Of a stretch of DNA of 15,480 bases, positions 6,897 to 14,373 are shown in pieces. The notes below the pieces were generated by a model. The model did no database searches and was not told the origin of the DNA. It saw nothing but the letters and a program-made list of their open reading frames with translations. Both the position numbers and the translations under genes were made by a program. Within the stretch, counting starts at the first letter, position 1, and the number at the start of each line of letters is the position of its first letter. The stretch comes from an uncultured Actinomycetes bacterium (GTDB taxonomy: Bacteria; Actinomycetota; Thermoleophilia; Miltoncostaeales; Miltoncostaeaceae). The stretch covers positions 1 through 15,480 of the forward strand of contig CALMEC010000235.1 of NCBI GenBank assembly GCA_937862675.1, given 5' to 3'.

Positions 6897-8309
6897 ATGC
6901 AACGATCACAGACACCCAAACTCCTGCGACGCGCGCTCGTCGTCACGGCGGCCGTCGGACTCGCCGGAGCGTCCGCGGCCAGCGCACAGACCGTCACCGG
7001 CGGCGCGGCCGGAACCTCCCCGCTCGCCGGCGTCCAGGACGACCGCGCGATCCAGGTCGCCCCGGACGGCCGCTTCCGCACCATGGCCGAGGCCGGTGCC
7101 CGTATCGCACGCATCGACCTCCGCTGGGACTACGTCGCGAAGACGCGTCCCGCGGACGGCACCAACCCCGATGACCCCGCCTACGACTGGTCCACCTACG
7201 ACGCCGCCGTCACGGCGGCCCGCAAGTACAAGGTCCAGGTGCTCTTCACCGTCTGGGGCACCCCCGAATGGGCGGTCGACACGTCCACGTTCGCCGACGG
7301 CGACCGATCCTACGGCGACTACACCTTCCCGCCGGCCCAGATGGCCGACTTCGAGAGTTTCGCGACCGCCGCGGCCACCCGCTACGGCAAGCTCGGCGTC
7401 CGCCACTGGGAGGGCTGGAACGAGCCCAACGTCCCGATGTTCCTCCAGCCGCAGTTCCGCAAGGTCGGCGCGAAGAGCGTCCCCGCGTCGCCGACCATCT
7501 ATTCCGACCTGGAGAAGGCCTTCTACCGCGGCATCAAGAAGGCCGACCCGAAGGCCCTCGTGGCCGGTGTGGTGACCTCGCCCGCCGGCAGCGGCCCGAA
7601 GGAGAAGAACCCGATCCGGGTAACCCCCCAGAACTTCGTGAAGGCGCTCAACGCGAAGGCCCTCCGTCCGCCGATGGACTTCGTCGCCCATCACCCCTAC
7701 CCGGTGCGCAAGCGGACGGACCGCCCGACCCCGCCCAACCGCTCCTACGCGGACCTCTACAACCTGGACGACTTCACCCGCACGGTCGACAAGACGTACC
7801 TGAAGGGCAAGCGGCTCTGGCTGACGGAATACGGCTTCGCCACCGCCCGCACGCCGGAGTACCCCACCATCGTGAGCGCCGCGGAGCAGGCCAACAGCAT
7901 CTCCGACGCCTACGCGCGCATGAAGCGCACGCCCCGCGTCATGGTGGCGGTCTACTACCTGCTGCAGGACCACAAGGGATGGAAGTCCGGTCTGCTCACG
8001 ATGACCGGCGCGAAGAAGGCGGGCTACGCCGCCCACGCACTTCCTCTGTGGCCGCAGAAGCCCACCAGCACCCGGGTGCTGGTCGGACAGGTCCGCCCCG
8101 CGGTCGGCCGGACCAAGGTGACGGTCCAGACCCTCAGCCGCGGCAAGTGGCGCGCCGCACGCACCATCGGCACGTCCGCGGACGGCAGCTTCCGTGTGAC
8201 GGTCGCCAACCGCACCCGTGTCCCCACCCGCGTCACGTGGAAGGGGAAGACCCGGGCCGGCACCAACGCGGTCCTCGTCAGCCGTGTGGTGAACGCCGGA
8301 GGACGTTAG
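6897..8309 (+). CDS. Secreted clan-A glycoside hydrolase-like protein (470 aa)
   Basis: From ATG 6897 the protein has a signal peptide (MQRSQTPKLLRRALVVTAAVGLAGASAASA, cut near residue 30), a TIM-barrel domain at about 40-385 and a small beta-sandwich at about 392-470. The barrel shows clan-A (GH5/GH39-type) landmarks: RIDLRWDYV (72-80), VQVLFTVWGTPEWA (113-126), HWEGWNEPN with the likely acid/base Glu176, a histidine pair in VAHHPYP (263-269), and LWLTEYGF with the likely nucleophile Glu311, followed by YYLLQD. This predicts a retaining glycosidase acting outside the cell on a plant or microbial polysaccharide. The specific family and substrate cannot be read from sequence alone. The C-terminal module (TKVTVQTLSRGKWRAARTI) may bind carbohydrate or wall. 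A 17-bp hairpin follows the gene. Confidence 0.82.
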   Translation: MQRSQTPKLLRRALVVTAAVGLAGASAASAQTVTGGAAGTSPLAGVQDDRAIQVAPDGRFRTMAEAGARIARIDLRWDYVAKTRPADGTNPDDPAYDWSTYDAAVTAARKYKVQVLFTVWGTPEWAVDTSTFADGDRSYGDYTFPPAQMADFESFATAAATRYGKLGVRHWEGWNEPNVPMFLQPQFRKVGAKSVPASPTIYSDLEKAFYRGIKKADPKALVAGVVTSPAGSGPKEKNPIRVTPQNFVKALNAKALRPPMDFVAHHPYPVRKRTDRPTPPNRSYADLYNLDDFTRTVDKTYLKGKRLWLTEYGFATARTPEYPTIVSAAEQANSISDAYARMKRTPRVMVAVYYLLQDHKGWKSGLLTMTGAKKAGYAAHALPLWPQKPTSTRVLVGQVRPAVGRTKVTVQTLSRGKWRAARTIGTSADGSFRVTVANRTRVPTRVTWKGKTRAGTNAVLVSRVVNAGGR

Positions 8310-8322
8310 GCCCCCACGACCG

Positions 8323-8360
8323 CGCCGGGTGCCGGCCACGGACGTGGCCGGCACCCGGCG
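8323..8360 (+). terminator. Strong hairpin terminator, 17-bp perfect stem
   Basis: Arms 8323-8339 and 8344-8360 are fully complementary around the loop ggac. The hairpin begins 14 bases after the stop of the glycoside hydrolase-like gene. No T tract follows. A second small hairpin (tccccc 8384-8389 with ggggga 8394-8399) lies just downstream. Confidence 0.78.
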
Positions 8361-8477
8361 GAGCGGACGCACCCCGGGCCGCCTCCCCCGCCAGGGGGAA
8401 AGAGCGGCCGGGTAACTCCACCGTCCGGAGGATCCCCGCTCCGACGCAGGAGGGATGCCGTGACGCGGCGCGGCGGC

Positions 8478-8483
8478 TACGGT
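8478..8483 (+). promoter_or_regulatory. -10 element (TACGGT) of a leaderless start
   Basis: TACGGT is followed by seven bases and the ATG of the histidine kinase at 8491. A GGAG at 8486-8489 is too close to the ATG to act as a ribosome site, which favours leaderless initiation. Confidence 0.45.
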
Positions 8484-8490
8484 CTGGAGC

Positions 8491-9699
8491 ATGCGCGCGC
8501 GGCTCGCAGCATGGTCCCGGCCGAACGTCGATCCCCGTCTCTTCGACGTCGTCCTGACGGCCGTCTTCGTCGTCGTCTCCCAGCTCGACGTCTGGACCTC
8601 CTGGGACAACGGGACCCAGGGACACTTCGACGGGCCCCGGTGGCTCAACTCCGCGCTGATGCTGGCCGCGGTGACGCCGCTCTACTGGAGGCGTCGCGCA
8701 CCCCTCGTCACCGCCGGTGCACTGGCGGCGGGACTGACCGTCGACACGGTATTCGTCTCATCCACCGCCGCCTTCGTCGGGTCCTTCGTGCCGGTGCTCA
8801 TCGCCACGTACTCCGTGGCGGCCTACGGGTCGTCGCGCCGGCGGTCGCTCGGCGGGCTCGCGGTGATGGCGGCGGGCACCGTCGTCGTCAGTCTCTCCGT
8901 GTCCGAACTGAGCTCCGCGGGCGACATCGCCTTCGACCTGCTCTGGTTGTCGTGCGCCTGGATGCTCGGCCACTTCGCCCGGCGGCTGCGTGGCGATGCC
9001 CGTGCCCTCAGCCTGCGGGCCGAAGACCTCGAACGACGTCGCGAGCGTGAGGCGCAGGAGGCGGTCGAGCGCGAACGCGGCCGCATCGCCCGTGAGCTGC
9101 ACGACGTGGTCGCGCACAGCGTCAGCCTGATGGGTGTCCAGGCCGCCGCGGCAGAACAGGTGCTGACCGTGGAGCCCGAGCGGGCCCGCGAGCCCCTGCA
9201 GGCGATCCAGAGGACCGCCCGCGAGGCCGTCGACGAACTGCGGCGGCTGCTCGGCGTCCTGCGCGAGACCCACGGGGGCACGGGGCTGAGTCCGCAGCCG
9301 GACCTGTCCGCGCTGGACTCTCTGGCCGACCAGATGCGGGCCGCGGGACTGCCGGTGGAGCTGTGCGTCGAGGGCACCGGCGCCCCCGGGCTCTCCGCCG
9401 GGATCGAACTCTCCGCCTACCGGATCATCCAGGAGGCGCTGACCAATGCGCTCCGGCATGCGGACCGGGCGCCCACGACCGTTATCGTCCGACACATGCC
9501 CGACCGGCTGGAGATCGAGGTCGCAGATCACGGGGAAGCGACCGGGGGTGACGGCATGGCGCCGAGGAAAGCGACGGGTCACGGCCTGATCGGGATGCGC
9601 GAACGGGTCGCGCTCTACGGCGGGACGATCCCCACTGGCACGGAGCCCGGCGGCGGCTACCGCGTCCGGGCGACCCTCCCGTACGGCGGGCGCCCATGA
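8491..9699 (+). CDS. NarL-type sensor histidine kinase (402 aa)
   Basis: The N-terminal half is a membrane sensor with about five hydrophobic segments between residues 17 and 160 and only short outside loops, so it probably senses the membrane or envelope state. A coiled linker (ALSLRAEDLERRREREAQEAV) leads to a HisKA_3 dimerisation domain with the phosphoacceptor His204 in RIARELHDVVAHS. The ATPase domain shows the N box EALTNALRHA (315-324), the G1 segment VADHG (345-349) and the G2 box GHGLIGMRERV (363-373). It should autophosphorylate and pass phosphate to the regulator encoded by the next gene, with which it overlaps by four bases (ATGA). The length is normal for actinobacterial kinases of this class. 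The signal is unknown. Confidence 0.93.
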   Translation: MRARLAAWSRPNVDPRLFDVVLTAVFVVVSQLDVWTSWDNGTQGHFDGPRWLNSALMLAAVTPLYWRRRAPLVTAGALAAGLTVDTVFVSSTAAFVGSFVPVLIATYSVAAYGSSRRRSLGGLAVMAAGTVVVSLSVSELSSAGDIAFDLLWLSCAWMLGHFARRLRGDARALSLRAEDLERRREREAQEAVERERGRIARELHDVVAHSVSLMGVQAAAAEQVLTVEPERAREPLQAIQRTAREAVDELRRLLGVLRETHGGTGLSPQPDLSALDSLADQMRAAGLPVELCVEGTGAPGLSAGIELSAYRIIQEALTNALRHADRAPTTVIVRHMPDRLEIEVADHGEATGGDGMAPRKATGHGLIGMRERVALYGGTIPTGTEPGGGYRVRATLPYGGRP

Positions 9700-10397
9700 T
9701 CAGTGTGCTCATCGTGGACGATCAGGCGCTGATCCGCGGAGGGATGCGGATGATCCTGGAGGTCCATCCGGACATCGAGGTGGTCGCGGAGGCCGCGGAC
9801 GGCCAGGAGGCGGCCGAGGCGGTGCGCGCATATCGGCCGGACGTCGTCCTGATGGACATCCGCATGCCGAACGTCGACGGGATCGAGGCCACCCGCCGGA
9901 TCCTCCGGGACGGCCCCGATGCGCCACGGATCCTGATCCTCACGACGTTCGACCTCGACGAGTACGTCTACGACGCCATGAAGGCGGGCGCAAGCGGCTT
10001 CCTGCTGAAGAACGCCCCGCCGGAGCGGCTGGTGGAGTCCGTCCGCGCGATCTCACGGGGAGAGGCGCTGCTCGCCCCCGACATCACACGCCGCCTGATC
10101 GAGCACTACGTCAGCGCGCCGCGCCGGGGCGCCGCCCCTCCTCCACGGCTCGCCGAGCTGACCGAACGCGAGTTGGAGGTCCTGACGCTCGTCGCACGTG
10201 GCAACTCGAACGCCGAGATCGCCGGTGCCCTGTTCATCAGCGAGGGAACCGTCAAGACCCATGTCAGCCGGATCCTGGCGAAGCTCGATCTCCGCGACCG
10301 GGTGCAGGCCGTCGTGGTGGCCTACGAGACGGGGATCGTGCGCGCCGGCGAGAGCACCGGCGCGCACGACGCGATCACCCCTGACCGCAGACCGTGA
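9696..10397 (+). CDS. NarL/LuxR-family response regulator (233 aa)
   Basis: The receiver domain (residues 1-120) has the acidic pair Asp8/Asp9, the phosphoacceptor Asp54 in VVLMDIRMPNVDG, a Thr84 switch position in LTTF and Lys105 in FLLKNAPPE. The LuxR-type helix-turn-helix covers about 152-215 with LTERELEVLTLVARGNSNAEIA and EGTVKTHVSRILAKL. It is a DNA-binding transcription regulator activated by the kinase upstream; the ATGA overlap implies translational coupling. The last 23 bases of the gene overlap the 3' end of the convergent lipoprotein gene. Targets are not visible here, although autoregulation is common for this class. Confidence 0.94.
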   Translation: MISVLIVDDQALIRGGMRMILEVHPDIEVVAEAADGQEAAEAVRAYRPDVVLMDIRMPNVDGIEATRRILRDGPDAPRILILTTFDLDEYVYDAMKAGASGFLLKNAPPERLVESVRAISRGEALLAPDITRRLIEHYVSAPRRGAAPPPRLAELTERELEVLTLVARGNSNAEIAGALFISEGTVKTHVSRILAKLDLRDRVQAVVVAYETGIVRAGESTGAHDAITPDRRP

Positions 10398-10905
10398 AGC
10401 CCAGCGCGGCCAGCTCGCGCCCCGCCGGATTGGCGTCGAGCTCCGCCTCTGCCCGCTGGAAGGCCGCCACGTCGCCCTGAGCGGCGGCATCCGCCTGCCA
10501 TTCCATCGCCGCGACGAGTGCGTGTGCGTCCTTGATCGCGGCGCGGAGTTCGGTCGCCTTCTCGGCGGGCTGCCCGGCGGCCGCGGCGCCGTCCACCTCG
10601 CCCGCCACGATCGTGGAGACCCTGTGCAGGTACGGAGCGGCCGACCGCAGCTGCGCCCCCGTCGCATGAGCGGGGTCGAACGCCGGCGTCGGAAGCCGGC
10701 CGATCTGCTGGTTCCCCTTGGCGCAGATCGCGTCGCCGGCGGCGACGACCCGCGCCAGTGGCACCGCGGCCGCGGTCGTCCCCGTCGCGCCGCCTGTCGT
10801 TCCGCCGTCGGCACCTCCTCCGCATCCGCCGCAGACCCCCGCCGCGACCAGTCCCAGCGTCACGCCCATCCGTGTCCATCGATTCCCGGTCCCTGTCGGT
10901 CTCAC
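10375..10905 (-). CDS. Putative helical secreted lipoprotein (176 aa)
   Basis: The GTG start at 10905 has AAGGGGG 6 bases upstream and gives 176 residues. The N terminus (RWTRMGVTLGLVAAGVCGGCGGG) is a signal sequence running into Cys25 and Cys28, with a Gly/Thr-rich spacer to about 46. The lipobox is not canonical (AGVC or CGGC), so lipid attachment is likely but not certain. The mature part is mostly alpha-helical and has Cys61 (GDAICAKGNQQIG) and Cys173 (LGFTVCGQG), probably a disulfide joining the ends. Similar small helical lipoproteins with N-terminal AICxxxN and C-terminal GLxxCG motifs are frequent in actinobacteria, with unknown function. The 3' end overlaps the response regulator gene by 23 bases. 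Confidence 0.75.
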   Translation of the reverse strand: MRPTGTGNRWTRMGVTLGLVAAGVCGGCGGGADGGTTGGATGTTAAAVPLARVVAAGDAICAKGNQQIGRLPTPAFDPAHATGAQLRSAAPYLHRVSTIVAGEVDGAAAAGQPAEKATELRAAIKDAHALVAAMEWQADAAAQGDVAAFQRAEAELDANPAGRELAALGFTVCGQG

Positions 10906-11148
10906 CGACGACCCCCTTCCCGTGATCCGCCGCCCGGTGCGGCCCGATGACGATCACGTTAGGAAGCCGCCGCCGGGATGTCGTCGGCGTTCAGGGCCAA
11001 CCTCACTCAGCCCCCGGTCGGAGATTCCGCCACCGGGTGTCCGTCCCCGGTCACGTCGGCGTCGGTCTCGAGAGAGACGGCGTGTCAGCTCATCCGTCGA
11101 GGTGACACGAGGAGCGGCGACCGGCCCCGTGCCGCCGGTGAACGCCGG
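10906..11148. other. Spacer between two minus-strand genes
   Basis: These 243 bases hold the GTG gene's ribosome site and presumably its promoter. A 7-bp inverted repeat (gaccggc 11119-11125 with gccggtc 11144-11150) overlaps the stop of the ATPase gene and may help to end its transcript. No gene is seen. Confidence 0.35.
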
Positions 11149-12642
11149 TCAGCCCGCGTGGCCGGTGGACGCGGACGCCGACGCCGGCACGAAGTCACGC
11201 GCCCGCGCCCGCACGGCGGCGATCGCCTCGGGCCGGCTCCGCGCCAGCGGGACCGTCTCCCGTTCCTCCTGCAGCACCGCCGACGTGTCCGGTGTGCGTC
11301 CCGCATGCAGGGCACGCAGGATCCCCGCGACGACCGCCTGCTCGATCTCCGCGCCGCTGAAGTCGGCACTCTCGTGCGCGAGGTGGGGGATCGCATATGT
11401 CGCCGGGTCCTGACGGCGCAGCGCAAGCTGCGCGGCGAAGATGGCGGCCCGTTCCTCCGTGGTGGGAAGGTCGACGAAGAACACTTCGTCGAAGCGTCCC
11501 TTGCGCTGGAACTCCGGGGGGAGCACGGTGATGTCGTTGCTGGTCGCCACCAGGAACACGTCCGACCGGCGTTCCTGCATCCAGGTGAGCAGGGTGCCCA
11601 GCATCCTCCGGCCCAGGGCGGCGCCGGCGTCGTCGCCTCCCACCGAGATCCCCTTCTCGATCTCGTCGATCCACAGGACGACGGGGGCGAGCGACTCCGC
11701 CATGGACAGCGCGGTCCGCAGATTGCGTTCCGACTCACCGACGTACTTGTCGTAGAGCGCCCCGGCGTCCAGCTTGAGCAGCGGCCGGCCCCAGCGGCGG
11801 GCGATGTAGCGCGCCGCCAGCGACTTGCCGCAGCCCGGCACCCCGGCCAGGAGGATCCCCCGTGGCGGGGTGATGTTCAGCGCCTTCGCCTGCGGGGTGG
11901 CGGCCACGTCGGCCCGCTCGAGCCACGCACGGAGGTTCGCCATCCCGGCCAGCCGGGCCACGTTGTCCGTGGGCGGGAAGTACTCCAGGAGACCGCCCTC
12001 CGAGATGGCGCGGACCTTCTCGTCCATCAGATGAGTGACGTCGTCGACGGTGAACGCGCCGTCGACCATCCGCGCCGCCACCGCCTGCCGGGCCTGGTTC
12101 AGCGTCAGCCCCTGGAGTGCGGCGAGCGCCGCGGCACGCGTGTCCTGGCCGACCGGCACCCGCATCGACTGCGACACCGCGTCGAGGACGGCGGAGAGCT
12201 CGTCGCGATCCGGCAGGGAGATGCGCAGCTGGACCGCCTCTCGCTCCACGTCCTGCGGCAGCTCGATGCCCGAACCGGTGATGACGAGGGACGACCCCCT
12301 CTCACGCAGATGCGCGACGAGCTCGCGCGTCAGCCGGCGGTTGACGGGGCTCTCCAGGTGCGGAGCAAGGTCCAGGGTCAGGAAGACGGCGCGGACGGTC
12401 ATGCCCGTCACGTGCGCGAGCATCTTGTCGGCCGCCGAGGTGAGACCGTTGATCTGGTCGCGCTGACCGGTGGGACGGAGGCCCTGGGTGACCGACCACT
12501 CGAACACCGGCAGATCGACGCGAAGCGCCGCCGACAGGACGATCTCCCGGACGCGGTCCTCCTCCACGCTCTCCAGCGCGATCACCGGGTGCCGCGACGC
12601 GATGAGGGTGGCGATCTCATGGATGGTCGTGGCGGTGCTCAT
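11149..12642 (-). CDS. Ycf46-like AAA ATPase (497 aa)
   Basis: The N-terminal half (1-250) is a non-canonical domain typical of Ycf46-type proteins: it begins MSTATTIHEIATLIASRHPVI and contains LESVEEDR, FEW and FLTLDLAPHLESPVNRRL. The AAA module follows, with PPRGILLAGVPGCGKS (Walker A, 259-274), LLKLDAGALYDKYVGESERNLR, Walker B VVLWIDEIEKG (321-331), sensor 1 VATSND (365-370), the arginine-finger region FQRKGRFDEVFFVDLP (378-393) and a sensor-2 helix SGAEIEQ. It should be an ATP-driven hexameric remodelling enzyme in the cytoplasm; cyanobacterial Ycf46 has been tied to carbon use and DNA uptake, but the role here is open. The start at 12642 is favoured by where conservation begins and by TACAAT 10 bases upstream; the frame is open to 12870. 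It diverges from the propeller gene. Confidence 0.88.
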   Translation of the reverse strand: MSTATTIHEIATLIASRHPVIALESVEEDRVREIVLSAALRVDLPVFEWSVTQGLRPTGQRDQINGLTSAADKMLAHVTGMTVRAVFLTLDLAPHLESPVNRRLTRELVAHLRERGSSLVITGSGIELPQDVEREAVQLRISLPDRDELSAVLDAVSQSMRVPVGQDTRAAALAALQGLTLNQARQAVAARMVDGAFTVDDVTHLMDEKVRAISEGGLLEYFPPTDNVARLAGMANLRAWLERADVAATPQAKALNITPPRGILLAGVPGCGKSLAARYIARRWGRPLLKLDAGALYDKYVGESERNLRTALSMAESLAPVVLWIDEIEKGISVGGDDAGAALGRRMLGTLLTWMQERRSDVFLVATSNDITVLPPEFQRKGRFDEVFFVDLPTTEERAAIFAAQLALRRQDPATYAIPHLAHESADFSGAEIEQAVVAGILRALHAGRTPDTSAVLQEERETVPLARSRPEAIAAVRARARDFVPASASASTGHAG

Positions 12643-12652
12643 CTGGGCGACG

Positions 12653-12658
12653 ATTGTA
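12653..12658 (-). promoter_or_regulatory. -10 element (TACAAT) of the AAA ATPase gene
   Basis: TACAAT on the minus strand lies ten bases ahead of the ATG at 12642, so the transcript would have a leader of only about 0-4 bases. There is no Shine-Dalgarno site. Confidence 0.5.
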
Positions 12659-12785
12659 CGGGTGCGTCCCGCGCGCATGGCCGAGTCGGTCCTTTCGCCC
12701 GCCTGGAGGCAAGGGCGTCGCGCCATCGACCGTGACGTCACGGTCAACGGTCCCCGCCCGAATCGGACAGGTCGAGATCGGACAT

Positions 12786-12813
12786 TTGCACGTAGCGACG
12801 TCGGGTTTACATT
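12786..12813 (+). promoter_or_regulatory. Sigma-70-type promoter of the propeller gene
   Basis: TTGCAC at 12786-12791, a 16-base spacer and TACATT at 12808-12813 match the housekeeping sigma consensus. Transcription would start near 12820, leaving a leader of about 27 bases with the ribosome site GGAAGGG (12831-12837), 9 bases before the ATG at 12847. Unlike several neighbours, this gene has a regular leader. Confidence 0.55.
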
Positions 12814-12846
12814 CGCGGTGTCGTCGTCCCGGAAGGGTTCTGTGTC

Positions 12847-14231
12847 ATGAGCGGATGGTCTGTGCGGCACGCGCTTCTCGGAGTGGTCCTTGCGGCCGGG
12901 CTGATGGCGGCGGCCTCCGCGACGGCGATCGCGCCGGTCGGGACGATCGACGAGTTCGCCCTGCCTGCGGCGGCGAGCGCTCCCAATGCGATCACCGCCG
13001 GACCGGACGGGAACCTGTGGTTCACCGAGGAGACGGGGAATGCGATCGGCCGGATAACCCCGGGCGGGGTGATCACGGAGTTCCCGCTGCCCATGGCCGG
13101 CAGCAGCCCGACGAGCATCGCCGCGGCTCCGACGGCAACCTCTGGTTCGGCGAGGTGGGGCGGGTCGGACGCATCACCCCCACCGGGGCGATCACCGAGT
13201 TCCCGGTCCCCGTGAGCGGCGCGACACCCACGGTCGCCGGGATCACCGCGGGCCCCGACGGCAACCTCTACTTCACGACGGGCAACAAGTCCCTGGTCGG
13301 GCAGGTCACCACGTCCGGCGTGATCACGATGCTGCCGACGAACGATCTTATTGCGGTGCTGACCCACATCACGACCGGCTCGGACGGGAATCTCTGATAC
13401 TTCAATGACATCGAGCGCCCGTCGATCAACCGGAGCACCCTGACAGGTCAGGTCACCCGGTTCCCGAAACCCCAGCTGTTCGTCGGCGGAGTCACCTCAG
13501 GCCCCGACGGAAACGTGTGGTTCACGAATTCGTTCACGGGCGGGATCGGGCGGATCTCCCCGGTGGACGGCGCGATCACCGAGTTCGCGCAGCCCATCGC
13601 CGGAACGATTCCACAGGGGATCGCCACCGGACCCGACGGGAACCTCTGGTTCGCCGAGTCCGGCACCAACGTCATCGGCCGGATCACGCCGTCCGGCGTG
13701 CTGGCCGGGTACGCTCTCCCATCGGCGGGCGCACCGCGGGCGATCACGAGCGGCCCGGACGGCAACATGTGGTTCACCGAGTACGCGACCGGGAAGATCG
13801 GGCGTATCTCGACCGGCGTCGCACCCTCACCACCGGCCCCGCCCGTCACCACGCCGGCCGCACCCACGCCGACGGTGACGAAGCCGGCACGTACCCGGCT
13901 GACCGTTCCGAAGCTGCATCTGCGGGCCATCGGCACGACCCGGTCGATCCCCACCTCGTGCAGCCGCTCCGTCCGGGGCCGGTGCACCGTCACCGCCACC
14001 ATCACGGGGAAGCTGGCCAAGCGACTCGGTCTCACCCGCATCGTGAAGAAGCCGTTCGTCCTCGGGCGCACCACGATCACGCTGGTCAAGCCCGGCACAC
14101 GTGCCGTCAAGCTCCGGGTCACCGCCAAGACCGCACGTGCGCTCGGTGGGACGACCCGCGTCGCGATCACGTTCCGAGCCACCGGCCCGAAGGCCACGAC
14201 CGCGACGCTCGTCCGGACGGTCTCCCGGTAG
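12847..14231 (+). pseudogene. Broken secreted seven-bladed Vgb-like beta-propeller gene
   Basis: The gene starts at ATG 12847 with a signal peptide (RHALLGVVLAAGLMAAASATA). Its first frame loses homology at about 13126, where one G appears to be missing from GCGGGC; reading then continues in the third frame (GSDGNLWFGEVGRVGRITP). At 13395 a TGA stands exactly where every blade has Trp or Tyr (DGNL-stop-YF), after which the same frame runs to TAG at 14231. Repairing both gives 461 residues: seven blades of about 41 residues with the core GPDGNLWFTE...IGRITP.G.ITEFPLP, then a Pro/Thr linker and a C-terminal beta-rich domain of about 120 residues (TRLTVPKLHLRAI...). Such propellers belong to the virginiamycin B lyase superfamily, but the repaired propeller holds only one histidine (LTHITTG in blade 4), so lyase activity is doubtful. 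It could be a true pseudogene or sequence error. Confidence 0.85.
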
Positions 14232-14361
14232 GGAACTCGCACCGGAAGGACGACCCACCCGAATTCATGTCACACGGACGATGACGTCGCCGCACCGTGT
14301 CGGGACGAAGCCGGCGACGCGCCCCGAATGCCCTATCGCATCGGACGCGGGCGGCACTGCA

Positions 14362-14367
14362 TAGGAT
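14362..14367 (+). promoter_or_regulatory. -10 element (TAGGAT) of ppk2
   Basis: TAGGAT is followed by six bases and the ATG at 14374, matching the leaderless pattern. The overlapping AGGATGGA could instead serve as a weak ribosome site, so both modes are possible. Confidence 0.42.
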
Positions 14368-14373
14368 GGACCC

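Noticed and set aside
13395..13397. Genome-wide reassignment of TGA to tryptophan
   Set aside because: TGA ends several intact genes here (for example 2588-3127 frame, 9697-9699, 10375-10377), and Trp elsewhere is coded by TGG; a point change is simpler.
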